DNA from: Flavobacterium saccharophilum
GTDB lineage: Bacteria > Bacteroidota > Bacteroidia > Flavobacteriales > Flavobacteriaceae
Assembly: GCF_900142735.1 (NCBI RefSeq)
Contig: NZ_FRBY01000002.1
Coordinates: 186,001-250,000 of the forward strand
Direction: 5' to 3'
Length of the DNA stretch: 64,000 bases
Under the pieces are notes generated by a model. The model saw only the letters and a program-made list of their open reading frames with translations. It was not told the origin of the DNA and did no database searches. The position numbers and the translations under genes were made by a program. Shown here piece by piece: positions 19,234-27,672 of the stretch. How positions within the stretch are numbered: position 1 is the first letter of the stretch; every line of letters begins with the position of its first letter.

Positions 19234-19662
19234 TTAGAAAGCTACATTCCATCTTGGTAATTTCGCATTTTCATCTAAGAAATTTTGCAAAACCTGACCT
19301 TCAACTGCAGTTGGAATTGCTTTTACATCTGCATTAAACGTCTCATACCATACAACCTCTAAAGTATCAATACCTTCCAATTTCATTTGTGCTGGCCATG
19401 AATATTTTCTTCCCGTTTTAGCAAATTGATGACCGTTTACAATTTTATCATATAAGCCACCGTTTTTGCTTTTTAAAGTACCGTCATTTTGAACAGTTCC
19501 TGTAGAACCAACCATTATCAATTCTTTTGCATCACCTTCAATAGCGTAAACAACAAAAATCCCTGCACTTCCTTCAGGAGCGTTACAAACTTGTTCTAAA
19601 CTATCTTCGATTGTAAAAGTAAAACTGTTGCTTACTTTAAATTTTTTTAATTCTTTACTCAT
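19234..19662 (-). CDS. Small protein with degenerate GIY-YIG-like pattern
   Basis: I do not recognise this 142-residue protein by name. Its layout resembles a GIY-YIG nuclease domain: GIFVVY (34-39) in place of GIY, LIMVGSTG (48-55) in place of YIG, then GGLYDKIVNGHQF (68-80) in the Arg/His region. A Glu at 121 (AVEGQVLQNF) sits where the catalytic Glu would be, and RWN near the end resembles the usual helix cap. Both name-giving tyrosines and the arginine are missing, so nuclease activity is doubtful. The gene has its own terminator and stands alone between the sigma factor and sucD. It is probably cytoplasmic, with no signal or membrane segment. Confidence 0.55.
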   Translation of the reverse strand: MSKELKKFKVSNSFTFTIEDSLEQVCNAPEGSAGIFVVYAIEGDAKELIMVGSTGTVQNDGTLKSKNGGLYDKIVNGHQFAKTGRKYSWPAQMKLEGIDTLEVVWYETFNADVKAIPTAVEGQVLQNFLDENAKLPRWNVAF

Positions 19663-19675
19663 CTTTCTTATTTTT

Positions 19676-19712
19676 AAGCTCCTAAGATTCTAAGAATCTG
19701 AGTTACTAAGTT
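19676..19712. repeat. Spacer repeat of the CTAAGATTCTAAGAATC family
   Basis: The spacer between the GIY-YIG-like gene and sucD contains CCTAAGATTCTAAGAATC and GAGTTACTAAG. It is a reverse-complement member of the CTTAGAATCTTAG family seen at 8190-8228 and 44684-44722. Confidence 0.5.
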
Positions 19713-19742
19713 TAATTATATTTCCAATTATTTTAAAAATAT

Positions 19743-19776
19743 AAAAAAGTCTCAACACAATATTGAGACTTTTTTT
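19743..19776 (-). terminator. Intrinsic terminator of sucD
   Basis: AAAAAAGTCTCAA (19743-19755) pairs with TTGAGACTTTTTT (19763-19775) around a 7-base loop. On the minus strand it gives a stem followed by Ts, 29 bases after the sucD stop. Confidence 0.85.
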
Positions 19777-19804
19777 TGGAATTTTTTATTTTGAATACTG
19801 GCGA

Positions 19805-20677
19805 TTATCCAAGTACTTCTTTTACTTTTTTACCAATTTCAGCTGGTGAATCAACAACGTGAATTCCGTTGTCTCTCATAATTTGTTTTTTAGCAGCAGC
19901 TGTATCGTCAGAACCACCAACAATAGCACCTGCGTGACCCATTGTTCTACCAGCAGGAGCAGTTTCTCCAGCAATAAAACCAACAACTGGTTTACGGTTA
20001 CCATCAGCTCTAACCCATTTAGCAGCATCAGCTTCTAATTGACCTCCAATTTCACCAATCATGATGATAATTTCAGTTTCTGGATCATTCATTAATAATT
20101 CTACTGCTTCTTTAGTAGTAGTTCCAATAATTGGATCTCCACCAATTCCAATAGCTGTAGTAATTCCTAAACCTTGTTTTACAACCTGATCAGCAGCTTC
20201 GTAAGTCAAAGTTCCTGATTTAGAAACGATACCAACTGTTCCCTTTTTGAAAACGAAACCTGGCATAATACCAACTTTAGCTTCTCCCGGAGTAATAACA
20301 CCTGGACAGTTTGGTCCAATTAATCTAGAATTTCTTTCTTTAACATAATTATTTGCTTTAATCATATCTGCTACAGGAATTCCTTCTGTAATAGCAATAA
20401 TTACTTTAATTCCAGCATCAGCAGCTTCCATAATTGCATCAGCAGCAAAAGCTGGTGGTACAAAAATGATAGATGTATCAGCTCCAGCTTGATCAACAGC
20501 ATCTTTTACTGTGTTAAAAACCGGACGATCTAAATGGCTAGTTCCTCCTTTACCCGGAGTTACACCACCAACAACATTAGTACCGTACTCAATCATTTGA
20601 GAAGCGTGGAAAGTTCCTTCGCTTCCTGTAAATCCTTGAACAATTATTTTGGAATCTTTATTAACTAAAACACTCAT
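19805..20677 (-). CDS. sucD: Succinate--CoA ligase (ADP-forming) alpha subunit
   Basis: The 290-residue protein catalyses, with the beta subunit, succinyl-CoA + ADP/GDP + Pi to succinate in the TCA cycle. CoA-binding residues sit in the N-terminal Rossmann domain ([12 protein letters not shown]). The [12 protein letters not shown] loop and phosphohistidine motif [10 protein letters not shown] with H248 are intact. The usual length is about 290 residues. No sucC gene is nearby, so the beta subunit is encoded elsewhere. A minus-strand TACTTTTG box precedes the ATG. Confidence 0.97.
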   Translation of the reverse strand: MSVLVNKDSKIIVQGFTGSEGTFHASQMIEYGTNVVGGVTPGKGGTSHLDRPVFNTVKDAVDQAGADTSIIFVPPAFAADAIMEAADAGIKVIIAITEGIPVADMIKANNYVKERNSRLIGPNCPGVITPGEAKVGIMPGFVFKKGTVGIVSKSGTLTYEAADQVVKQGLGITTAIGIGGDPIIGTTTKEAVELLMNDPETEIIIMIGEIGGQLEADAAKWVRADGNRKPVVGFIAGETAPAGRTMGHAGAIVGGSDDTAAAKKQIMRDNGIHVVDSPAEIGKKVKEVLG

Positions 20678-20712
20678 GATATATATTTTATGTAGTTTTT
20701 AAAATTGTGATG

Positions 20713-20720
20713 CAAAAGTA
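20713..20720 (-). promoter_or_regulatory. -7 box TACTTTTG for sucD
   Basis: TACTTTTG on the minus strand lies 35 bases before the sucD ATG and matches TAnnTTTG. No good -33 TTG was seen. Confidence 0.5.
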
Positions 20721-20761
20721 AGGTTTTGTAATGTATTTTAATCTTTTTGTCTTCAAAAAAA

Positions 20762-21124
20762 TTAAGAAAATTGACTCATTTGATAACCACGATACAATTT
20801 ATCATCCTTAATTTGCCAAATTGTAGAAAAATGGGCTAATAACATCTCTTCTCTTGGGTTTTCAATCGTTTTCACAAAATGAGAATAACGTATTGAAACC
20901 AAGTCATCTTCGGCAATAATATGACTAATTCTGACCTTAGAACGCACGTAAGCTCGACTAAGTTCGTTGGCCATACTAATCATAGAATCATAATTCATCT
21001 GAATCAATCCTTTACTGCTATTCCACTCCACAACAATATCCGGATGTAGATAAGTTTTCATGATTTCACTATCAATTAAGGCATCCGACTTATAAAATTT
21101 TTGAACAAATTCTTTTATAGACAT
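20762..21124 (-). CDS. NTF2-like (SnoaL-type) protein
   Basis: This 120-residue cytoplasmic protein has the cone-fold pattern of NTF2-like/SnoaL proteins: helix (SIKEFVQKFYKSDALIDSEI), YLHPDIVVEWNSS strand, then alternating strands DDLVSIRYSHFV and FSTIWQIKDDKLYRGYQMS. No clear catalytic residues are evident, so the role (small ligand binding or enzyme) is unknown. It begins one base after the second LpxD-like gene and is therefore co-transcribed with the lipid A block. That arrangement hints at, but does not prove, an envelope role. Confidence 0.75.
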   Translation of the reverse strand: MSIKEFVQKFYKSDALIDSEIMKTYLHPDIVVEWNSSKGLIQMNYDSMISMANELSRAYVRSKVRISHIIAEDDLVSIRYSHFVKTIENPREEMLLAHFSTIWQIKDDKLYRGYQMSQFS

Positions 21125-21125
21125 A

Positions 21126-22055
21126 TTACTTCAATTTATTTAGAATTTCAGGAATCTTTTTGATATTGGCTAATTGTTTTAACTTTTCTCTTGATTCTTC
21201 GATTGGTGTACCAAAATAGGATTTTCCACCTTCAACCGATTTAGTAACTCCGGTTTGCCCCATAATAACAGCCTTCGCTCCTATCGTGATACCGCTGGTT
21301 GTCCCAACCTGTCCCCAAAGCGTAACTTCATCTTCAATAATAACACAACCTGCAATACCGGTTTGTGAAGCTATTAAGCATTTTTTACCGATAACAGTAT
21401 CATGTCCAACATGAACCTGATTGTCAATTTTTGTTCCTTCACCAATTGTTGTATCTCCCGTAACACCTTTGTCAATCGTACAAAGCGCACCAATACCAAC
21501 ATTATCTTCAATAACAACCCGTCCTCCTGAAATTAATTGGTCAAAACCGTCTGGGCGCTTTTTATAATAAAAAGCATCCGCTCCTAAAATTGTTCCTGCA
21601 TGAATGATAACATTATCTCCAATTACAGTATGATCGTAAATTGAAACATTTGAATGAATGAGGCAGTTTTTACCAATTTTGACATGATTACCAATAAAGC
21701 TATTAGGCTGAATTAATGTCCCTGCTCCAATTTCTGCAGAAGCTGAAATAGCCACATTTGCAAATTGAAAAGGTTTGAAGTGTTTGGTTAGCGTATTGAA
21801 ATCTCTGAAAGGATCATCAGAAATTAAAAGGGCTTTACCTTCCGGGCAATCTACTTTTTTATTAATTAAAACAATAGTGGCTGCCGATTGTAAAGCTTTG
21901 TCATAATATTTAGGATGGTCAACAAAAACGATATCTCCAGGCTCAACAACATGTATTTCGTTCATGCCTAAAACTGGGAAGTTTTGGTCACCGATAAATT
22001 CGCAATTAAGCAAATTTGCAATTTCTTGTAAAGAATGACTCTTTGGAAATTTCAT
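21126..22055 (-). CDS. LpxD-like acyltransferase, second copy
   Basis: This 309-residue protein has an N-terminal uridine-binding-like domain (1-~98) and a left-handed beta-helix of hexapeptide repeats. The acyl-transfer His is kept as H218 in HVGHDTVIG. It resembles UDP-3-O-acylglucosamine N-acyltransferase but is shorter than LpxD (347 residues at 25137-26180), with many differences. It is probably a paralogue with another acyl chain or nucleotide-sugar substrate rather than a backup LpxD. It is 1 base from the NTF2-like gene and 136 bases from efp, so it belongs to the lipid A/efp block. Confidence 0.85.
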   Translation of the reverse strand: MKFPKSHSLQEIANLLNCEFIGDQNFPVLGMNEIHVVEPGDIVFVDHPKYYDKALQSAATIVLINKKVDCPEGKALLISDDPFRDFNTLTKHFKPFQFANVAISASAEIGAGTLIQPNSFIGNHVKIGKNCLIHSNVSIYDHTVIGDNVIIHAGTILGADAFYYKKRPDGFDQLISGGRVVIEDNVGIGALCTIDKGVTGDTTIGEGTKIDNQVHVGHDTVIGKKCLIASQTGIAGCVIIEDEVTLWGQVGTTSGITIGAKAVIMGQTGVTKSVEGGKSYFGTPIEESREKLKQLANIKKIPEILNKLK

Positions 22056-22059
22056 ATAT

Positions 22060-22189
22060 TTTAATTAGAAAATTTGTCAATTAGAGAATGTGTCAATTAG
22101 AAAATGTGTCAATTAGAAAATAAAAATTATTCAATTTCTGCGTAAGCATCAATTTTCTAATTGACTCATTGACAAATTATCTAATTAAA
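22060..22189. repeat. 16-bp tandem repeat with inverted partner
   Basis: Units starting GTCAATTAGARAATGT begin at 22076, 22092 and 22108 (16-bp period), preceded by a partial unit. At 22150-22185 the inverse words TTTTCTAATTGAC and ATTGACAAATT occur, allowing a long imperfect hairpin. A related spacer lies at 51134-51205. It sits between efp and the second lpxD-like gene. Confidence 0.7.
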
Positions 22190-22191
22190 AA

Positions 22192-22758
22192 TTACTCTTT
22201 TACACGCTCCATGTAATTTCCTGAAGCAGTATCAATTTTAATTTTATCACCTTCATTGATGAATAACGGAACGTTTACTGTTGCTCCAGTTTCTACCGTA
22301 GCAGATTTTGTAGCATTTGTTGCTGTATTTCCTTTTACCCCCGGCTCTGCATAAGTAACTTCAAGAATTACAGAAGATGGCATGTCTACAGACAAAGGTA
22401 AATCAGTTTCAGTATTTACCTGAACCATTACACTTGTACCTTCTTTTAACAATCCCGGAGCATCCAGAATGTTTTTATTCAAAGAAATTTGCTCAAAAGA
22501 TTCTGTGTTCATAAAATGAAATTCATCTCCTTCAGCATATAGAAACTGGTAATTATGCGTCTCTACACGCACATCGTCAATTTTATGTCCTGCAGAAAAT
22601 GTATTATCTAATACTCTTCCTGTAGTTAAACTTCTCAATTTTGTTCTTACGAAAGCTGGACCTTTCCCCGGTTTTACGTGAAGAAATTCAACGATTTTAT
22701 AAATGTCGTGATTGAATTTAATACACAATCCGTTTCTAATATCTGATGTAGATGCCAT
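22192..22758 (-). CDS. efp: Translation elongation factor P
   Basis: The 188-residue protein has the standard three-domain KOW/OB/OB plan. EF-P binds between the P and E sites and relieves stalls at proline runs. The modification loop is HVKPGKGPAF, with K32 at the site that carries beta-lysine, or is otherwise modified, in other bacteria. No modification genes (epmA, epmB) are seen in the window. It lies between lpxA and the second lpxD-like gene on the same strand. Length and order of domains are normal. Confidence 0.97.
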   Translation of the reverse strand: MASTSDIRNGLCIKFNHDIYKIVEFLHVKPGKGPAFVRTKLRSLTTGRVLDNTFSAGHKIDDVRVETHNYQFLYAEGDEFHFMNTESFEQISLNKNILDAPGLLKEGTSVMVQVNTETDLPLSVDMPSSVILEVTYAEPGVKGNTATNATKSATVETGATVNVPLFINEGDKIKIDTASGNYMERVKE

Positions 22759-22780
22759 TTTTTTTAATTTTAGATTTTAG

Positions 22781-22822
22781 AATGTAGATTTTTGATTCTA
22801 AACGGAATCAAAAATCTACATT
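22781..22822. repeat. Perfect 17-bp inverted repeat between lpxA and efp
   Basis: AATGTAGATTTTTGATT (22781-22797) pairs perfectly with AATCAAAAATCTACATT (22806-22822) around an 8-base loop. It belongs to the TAGATTTT spacer word family. It may act as an mRNA hairpin between the two genes. Confidence 0.65.
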
Positions 22823-22895
22823 TTATTGTTTTATATTTTATTTGAGCTTTAATGATGGAGTAAGAAATCTAAAATCAGAAATCTAAACTCTAAAA

Positions 22896-23681
22896 TTAAT
22901 AATTTCCTGAATAACCTTTCATAATTCCTCTCGATGAATTTCTGATAAAATCTAAAATTTCATCTCTCTCAGGAGTAGCTTCCATTTCTGCTTCAATAAT
23001 ACTTAAAGCCTGAGTGGTATTGTAATTCTTTTGATATAAAATTCGGTAAATTTCCTGAATTTCTCTAATTTTTTCTGTGCTAAAGCCTCTTCTTCGTAAA
23101 CCAACAGAATTGATTCCAACATAAGATAACGGCTCTTTAGCGGCTTTTGTATATGGCGGAACATCTTTTCTTACCAAAGATCCTCCAGAAATCATAGCAT
23201 GATCTCCAATGTGGATAAATTGGTGAATCGCTGCCAAACCTCCAATTACAGCATGGTTTCCAACAACCACGTGACCTGCCAATGCAACTCCGTTTACAAT
23301 AATTGCATTGTTTCCAATTTCGCAATCATGCGCAATGTGAGCATAAGCCATTACTAAACAGTTGTTTCCAAGAATAGTCTGTCCAGATGCTACTGTACCT
23401 CTATTGATCGTAACACACTCTCTAATTGTGCAGTTATCTCCAATAATAGCCAAAGAATCTTCTCCGCCAAATTTTAAATCTTGTGGCACTGCAGAGATTA
23501 CGGCTCCTGGAAAAATATTGCAATTTTTACCAATTCGCGCGCCTTCCATAATGGTCACATTTGAACCAATCCAGGTACCATCACCAATAACAACATTATT
23601 GTGAATTGTTGTAAAAGGCTCGATTACAACGTTTTTAGCGATTTTAGCGCCAGGATGAACATATGCTAATGGTTGATTCAT
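22896..23681 (-). CDS. lpxA: Acyl-ACP--UDP-N-acetylglucosamine O-acyltransferase
   Basis: This 261-residue left-handed beta-helix protein starts lipid A synthesis by adding a hydroxyacyl chain to UDP-GlcNAc. The catalytic His is H118 in AHIAHDCEIG, which matches E. coli LpxA H125. The C-terminal helical region (GLRRRGFSTEKIREIQEIYRI) is typical. It lies 74 bases downstream of lpxC-fabZ. It is preceded by a TACGTTTG promoter box at 23733-23726. Confidence 0.96.
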   Translation of the reverse strand: MNQPLAYVHPGAKIAKNVVIEPFTTIHNNVVIGDGTWIGSNVTIMEGARIGKNCNIFPGAVISAVPQDLKFGGEDSLAIIGDNCTIRECVTINRGTVASGQTILGNNCLVMAYAHIAHDCEIGNNAIIVNGVALAGHVVVGNHAVIGGLAAIHQFIHIGDHAMISGGSLVRKDVPPYTKAAKEPLSYVGINSVGLRRRGFSTEKIREIQEIYRILYQKNYNTTQALSIIEAEMEATPERDEILDFIRNSSRGIMKGYSGNY

Positions 23682-23725
23682 CTGTATGTTTTATATTTTA
23701 AATTAAAATAGTCTAATTTGGGCAA

Positions 23726-23733
23726 CAAACGTA
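23726..23733 (-). promoter_or_regulatory. -7 box TACGTTTG for lpxA
   Basis: TACGTTTG on the minus strand lies 45 bases before the lpxA ATG in the lpxC-lpxA spacer. This suggests lpxA, efp and the downstream genes can also be transcribed independently of lpxC. Confidence 0.5.
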
Positions 23734-23755
23734 AACAATAATTTTCATTAAAGTA

Positions 23756-25144
23756 TTATTGTTTTTTTACAATTTGAGCCATTAATTCTGCCTCGGTAAC
23801 TAATTTACCGTTTGCGTATGCATTTGCCTGCATATGACAGATTCCTCTTCTGATTGGAGAAATCAATTCGCATTTGAAAATTAAGGTATCACCAGGCAAT
23901 ACTTTGTGTTTGAATTTAACATTATCTATTTTCATAAAATAAGTCAAATAGTTTTCAGGATCCGGAACGGTACTTAATACCAAAATTCCACCTGTTTGTG
24001 CCATAGCTTCCACAATTAAAACTCCCGGCATTACCGGAGCTTCAGGAAAGTGGCCAACGAAGAAATTTTCATTCATTGTAACATTCTTCAAACCTACAAC
24101 ATGTCTGTCTGACATTTCTATAATTCTGTCAATCAATAAAAACGGTGGTCTATGTGGCAACATAGCCATGATTTTATGAATATCCATTAAAGGCTCTTTG
24201 TTCAAATCATAAACCGGCACATGATTTCTTTGCTCAATTTTGATGATTTTCCCAATCTTTTTAGCAAACTGTGTATTTACGTAGTGTCCTGGTTTGTTTG
24301 CGATAATTTTCCCTTGAATTCTTACACCAATTAAAGCTAAATCTCCAACAACGTCTAATAATTTATGACGCGCAGCTTCGTTTGGATAATGTAAAGTAAG
24401 ATTATCTAAAACACCATTCGGTTTTACAGAAATTTTATCTTTACCAAACGCTTTCTTTAAATTTTCCATTGTAGAATCAGAAATCTCTTTATCTACATAA
24501 ACAATGGCATTATTCAAATCTCCACCTTTAATTAAACCATGCTCTAATAAAGACTCTAATTCATGTAAAAAACTAAAAGTTCTTGAATTAGCAATTTCAT
24601 CTTTAAAATCAGCTATGCTTTTCATAGTTGCATTCTGTGTACCTAAAACTTTAGTCCCAAAATCAACCATAGCAGTAACCTGATAATCATCGCTTGGCAT
24701 AACCAGAATTTCACTTCCTGTAGCTTCATCTGTAAAAGAAATTACTTCTTTTACAACATAAACGTTACGTTTAGCGTCTTGTTCTTCAATTCCGGCTTTT
24801 TCTATTGCTTCAACAAAATATTTCGAAGAACCATCCATAATTGGAAGTTCTGAAGCGTTTAATTCTATGATAACATTATCCAAATCACACCCAACTAATG
24901 CAGCTAGTACATGCTCAGGAGTTTGAATTTTTACACCTAATTTCTCTAAATTGGTACCTCTTTGTGTATTAACAACATAATTAGCATCAGCTTCAATCAC
25001 TGGCTGACCTTGCAAATCTACTCTTACAAAAGTGAAACCATTATTAATTGGAGCTGGTTTAAAAGTCATTGTAACTTCTTTTCCAGTATGTAATCCAACT
25101 CCTGTTAGTGAAATTTCATTTTTGATGGTCTTCTGTTTAACCAT
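23756..25144 (-). CDS. lpxC-fabZ: Fused LpxC deacetylase / FabZ dehydratase
   Basis: A natural fusion, as is usual in Bacteroidota. The first ~305 residues are LpxC, the zinc deacetylase that commits lipid A synthesis; numbering from an upstream ATG at 25153, zinc ligands are H81 in [10 protein letters not shown]263 and D267 in [11 protein letters not shown]. Residues from about 320 are FabZ, the 3-hydroxyacyl-ACP dehydratase of fatty acid synthesis, with H368 in [11 protein letters not shown] and E382 in VEAMAQ. Fusing the two enzymes couples the hydroxyacyl-ACP pool shared by lipid A and fatty acids. I start at ATG 25144; the ATG at 25153 is an alternative. The start overlaps the lpxD stop. 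Confidence 0.95.
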   Translation of the reverse strand: MVKQKTIKNEISLTGVGLHTGKEVTMTFKPAPINNGFTFVRVDLQGQPVIEADANYVVNTQRGTNLEKLGVKIQTPEHVLAALVGCDLDNVIIELNASELPIMDGSSKYFVEAIEKAGIEEQDAKRNVYVVKEVISFTDEATGSEILVMPSDDYQVTAMVDFGTKVLGTQNATMKSIADFKDEIANSRTFSFLHELESLLEHGLIKGGDLNNAIVYVDKEISDSTMENLKKAFGKDKISVKPNGVLDNLTLHYPNEAARHKLLDVVGDLALIGVRIQGKIIANKPGHYVNTQFAKKIGKIIKIEQRNHVPVYDLNKEPLMDIHKIMAMLPHRPPFLLIDRIIEMSDRHVVGLKNVTMNENFFVGHFPEAPVMPGVLIVEAMAQTGGILVLSTVPDPENYLTYFMKIDNVKFKHKVLPGDTLIFKCELISPIRRGICHMQANAYANGKLVTEAELMAQIVKKQ

Positions 25145-26180
25145 TATTTCCATTTTTTGGGTTTATTATTTGTTTTTTTAATTCATCCAGTTCGGACACA
25201 ATTTTAGGTAAATTTTTAAAATGGACATATGATTTATTAAAATCAGTATATCCAAGTGATGGCGTTCCCTGCAATATCTCATCATCTTTGATGTTTCTTG
25301 CTACTCCTGACTGAGCCTGAAGCCTAACATTATTTCCTATAATTAAGTGTCCTGCGATACCAACTTGCCCGCCAATCATACAGTTTTCGCCAATTTTTGT
25401 AGAACCTGCAACGCCTGATTGAGCAGCAATTACGGTATTCTTACCAATTTCTACATTATGGGCAATCTGAATTTGATTGTCTAATTTAACTCCTTTTCTT
25501 ATAATGGTAGAACCAAGAGTAGCTCTGTCTATTGTAGTATTCGCGCCAATATCTACGTTATCTTCTATAATTACATTACCAATCTGCGGAACTTTACTAT
25601 ATACTCCCTCTTCATCTGGTACAAAACCAAAGCCATCAGCACCAATTATAGTTCCCGAATGAATGGTGCAATTATTTCCGATAATGGTTTCTGAATATAT
25701 CTTAGCCCCGGCAAAAATATATACATTGTCGCCAATAATAACATTATCGCCAATAAAACTGTTCGGATAAATTTTCACATTATTACCTAAAACTACATTT
25801 TGTCCTATATAACTAAAGCTTCCTAAATATAAATTTTCTCCATATTTAGTTCCTTCAGACATAAAAGATTGTGCTTCTATTCCATTTTTATTCAGTTTAA
25901 CTTGATTGTAAAACTGCAAAAGTTTAGAAAAAGACGCATAAGCATCTTCAACTTTAATCAAGGTTGTAGTAATTTCCTGTTCCGGTATAAAGCTATCATT
26001 AACAATTGTTACTGAAGCCTTAGTAGTATATATGTAGTTGATGTATTTGGGATTAGCCAAAAAGGTAAGCGATCCTTCCTCGCCTTCTTCTATTTTAGAT
26101 AACCGAGAAACTTCTGCGTTAGGATCCCCAACAACTTCTCCTTCTAAAATTCCCGCTATTTGTTCTGCTGTAAATTTCAT
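25137..26180 (-). CDS. lpxD: UDP-3-O-(3-hydroxyacyl)glucosamine N-acyltransferase
   Basis: The 347-residue protein adds the second hydroxyacyl chain in lipid A synthesis. It has the N-terminal uridine-binding domain, hexapeptide beta-helix and C-terminal helices. The catalytic base is H241 in [11 protein letters not shown], matching H239 of E. coli LpxD. It overlaps the start of lpxC-fabZ by a few bases and follows the HD hydrolase gene by 39 bases. Together with lpxA this forms a compact lipid A block. Confidence 0.97.
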   Translation of the reverse strand: MKFTAEQIAGILEGEVVGDPNAEVSRLSKIEEGEEGSLTFLANPKYINYIYTTKASVTIVNDSFIPEQEITTTLIKVEDAYASFSKLLQFYNQVKLNKNGIEAQSFMSEGTKYGENLYLGSFSYIGQNVVLGNNVKIYPNSFIGDNVIIGDNVYIFAGAKIYSETIIGNNCTIHSGTIIGADGFGFVPDEEGVYSKVPQIGNVIIEDNVDIGANTTIDRATLGSTIIRKGVKLDNQIQIAHNVEIGKNTVIAAQSGVAGSTKIGENCMIGGQVGIAGHLIIGNNVRLQAQSGVARNIKDDEILQGTPSLGYTDFNKSYVHFKNLPKIVSELDELKKQIINPKNGNNG

Positions 26181-26185
26181 TGCGA

Positions 26186-26193
26186 CAAAAATA
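26186..26193 (-). promoter_or_regulatory. -7 box TATTTTTG just before lpxD
   Basis: TATTTTTG lies only 5 bases from the lpxD ATG, so a transcript starting there would be nearly leaderless. It may be a coincidence in AT-rich sequence. Confidence 0.3.
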
Positions 26194-26219
26194 TAAAAAA
26201 TAGATTTTAAATGTTAATT

Positions 26220-27449
26220 TTAGATAAGTTGTTTTGGAAAACAGATGTAATATTTTGTCACCAATTTAGATAACGATTTCAAATTCAACTGATCAGACGC
26301 TTCTACAACGTCTTCAATAGTTTTATCTTTTTTCAAAATTCGTATCGGTTCAGCCTCTTTGCTGTAAGCCTGGTTTTTAATTTTTCCTCTAAAAATAAAA
26401 TATCCGGCATCAACAGCCGAAATATGATGCTCTTCTGCAAACTCTTCTTTCATGGATTGCGACTCTTCCATAGGAATCTTTTCTGCACTCAACTTTATCT
26501 TCAGTAAATCCCTGTTTATGATCATTTTACTTAAAGTAGAAAGTATAAAATCATCATATTTTTGCCAGGCTTTTAAAGCACTTATAATATCAAAATCATC
26601 CAATTGAGAAAATAAATCCAGCTTTTCAGCATCAAAATCTTCCAGGGCAACTTTGTTTTTCATAAAAAACAAAAGTGGTTCACTGCAAGGCAACGAATTT
26701 CCTTTTAAAGTTAGTTCTTTGGCTCTTTTCAATACTTTCATCAAAATTAACTCAGCCACTAAACTCGTTTTATGCAAGTAGGCCTGCCAATACATCAATC
26801 TTCTGGAAAGAAGGAATTTTTCTACTGAATAAATTCCTTTTTCTTCAATAACCAAAACGCCGTCAACAACATTCATCATCTGAATCAATCGCTCAGAATT
26901 GACATTTCCTTCAGCAACTCCGGTATAAAAACTATCACGTTTTAAATAATCCATTCTATCCATGTCTAATTGACTTGAAATCAACTGTAACATGAACTTT
27001 CTGTGATACTCGCCTTTAAAAACCTGAATTGCCAAACTCAATTTCCCGTCAAACTCTTCATTTAACTGGTTCATAAACAATAGCGAAATTGCCTCATGAT
27101 TCACATCTTCAACAATACTTTTTTCCATAGCATGAGAAAATGGCCCGTGACCAATATCATGCAATAAAATAGCAATTAATAAGGCACATTCTTCATCATT
27201 TGAAATGGCAACTCCTTTAAAACGAAGTGTTTCAACAGCTTTCTGCATTAAATGCATACATCCTAAAGCATGATGAAAACGGGTATGATTAGCACCCGGA
27301 TAAACCAAATACGACAATCCCATCTGTGATATACGGCGTAAACGCTGAAAATATGGGTGTTGAATTAAATCGTAAATAAGTTCGTTCGGGATTGAAATAA
27401 ACCCATAAATGGGATCATTAAATATTTTTAACTTGTTGATCTGAGTCAC
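26220..27449 (-). CDS. HD-domain phosphohydrolase (dGTPase-like)
   Basis: The 409-residue protein has a full HD metal site: H60 in TRFHHALG, H97-D98 in LLHDIGHGPFSH, and a distal Asp in SQLDMDRMDYLKRD. The layout matches dNTP triphosphohydrolase-like HD proteins of Bacteroidota, a group related to SAMHD1. It heads the lipid A block but shows no sign of a lipid role. A TATATTTG box lies 22 bases upstream of its ATG. The precise substrate is unknown; a nucleotide is most likely. Confidence 0.88.
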   Translation of the reverse strand: MTQINKLKIFNDPIYGFISIPNELIYDLIQHPYFQRLRRISQMGLSYLVYPGANHTRFHHALGCMHLMQKAVETLRFKGVAISNDEECALLIAILLHDIGHGPFSHAMEKSIVEDVNHEAISLLFMNQLNEEFDGKLSLAIQVFKGEYHRKFMLQLISSQLDMDRMDYLKRDSFYTGVAEGNVNSERLIQMMNVVDGVLVIEEKGIYSVEKFLLSRRLMYWQAYLHKTSLVAELILMKVLKRAKELTLKGNSLPCSEPLLFFMKNKVALEDFDAEKLDLFSQLDDFDIISALKAWQKYDDFILSTLSKMIINRDLLKIKLSAEKIPMEESQSMKEEFAEEHHISAVDAGYFIFRGKIKNQAYSKEAEPIRILKKDKTIEDVVEASDQLNLKSLSKLVTKYYICFPKQLI

Positions 27450-27471
27450 TATTTAGTTCTTTTTTGGTCAA

Positions 27472-27479
27472 CAAATATA
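27472..27479 (-). promoter_or_regulatory. -7 box TATATTTG for the HD hydrolase/lipid A block
   Basis: TATATTTG on the minus strand is 23 bases from the ATG at 27449. A TTG at 27498-27496 lies 16 bases further upstream, short of the usual distance but plausible. Confidence 0.5.
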
Positions 27480-27672
27480 AGTAAATAACTATAAACAACT
27501 TTCGGTTTTTCACTTAAAAATCAACAATAATTTATACTGATTTCCAAAGTAATACCGTAATTAAAAAAAGATTTTAAACTAAAAACAGCATTCATTATTC
27601 TGAATTTTATACTATTTTTAATACTTTTTAAGTTCTATACTTCTAAATTGCATTAAAAATTAAAATACGTTT

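Noticed and set aside
21126-22055. Decayed duplicate of lpxD
   Set aside because: The frame is intact and the catalytic His, beta-helix pattern and operon position are kept.
22060-22189. CRISPR array
   Set aside because: The 16-bp units are immediately adjacent without unique spacers, and no cas gene is near.
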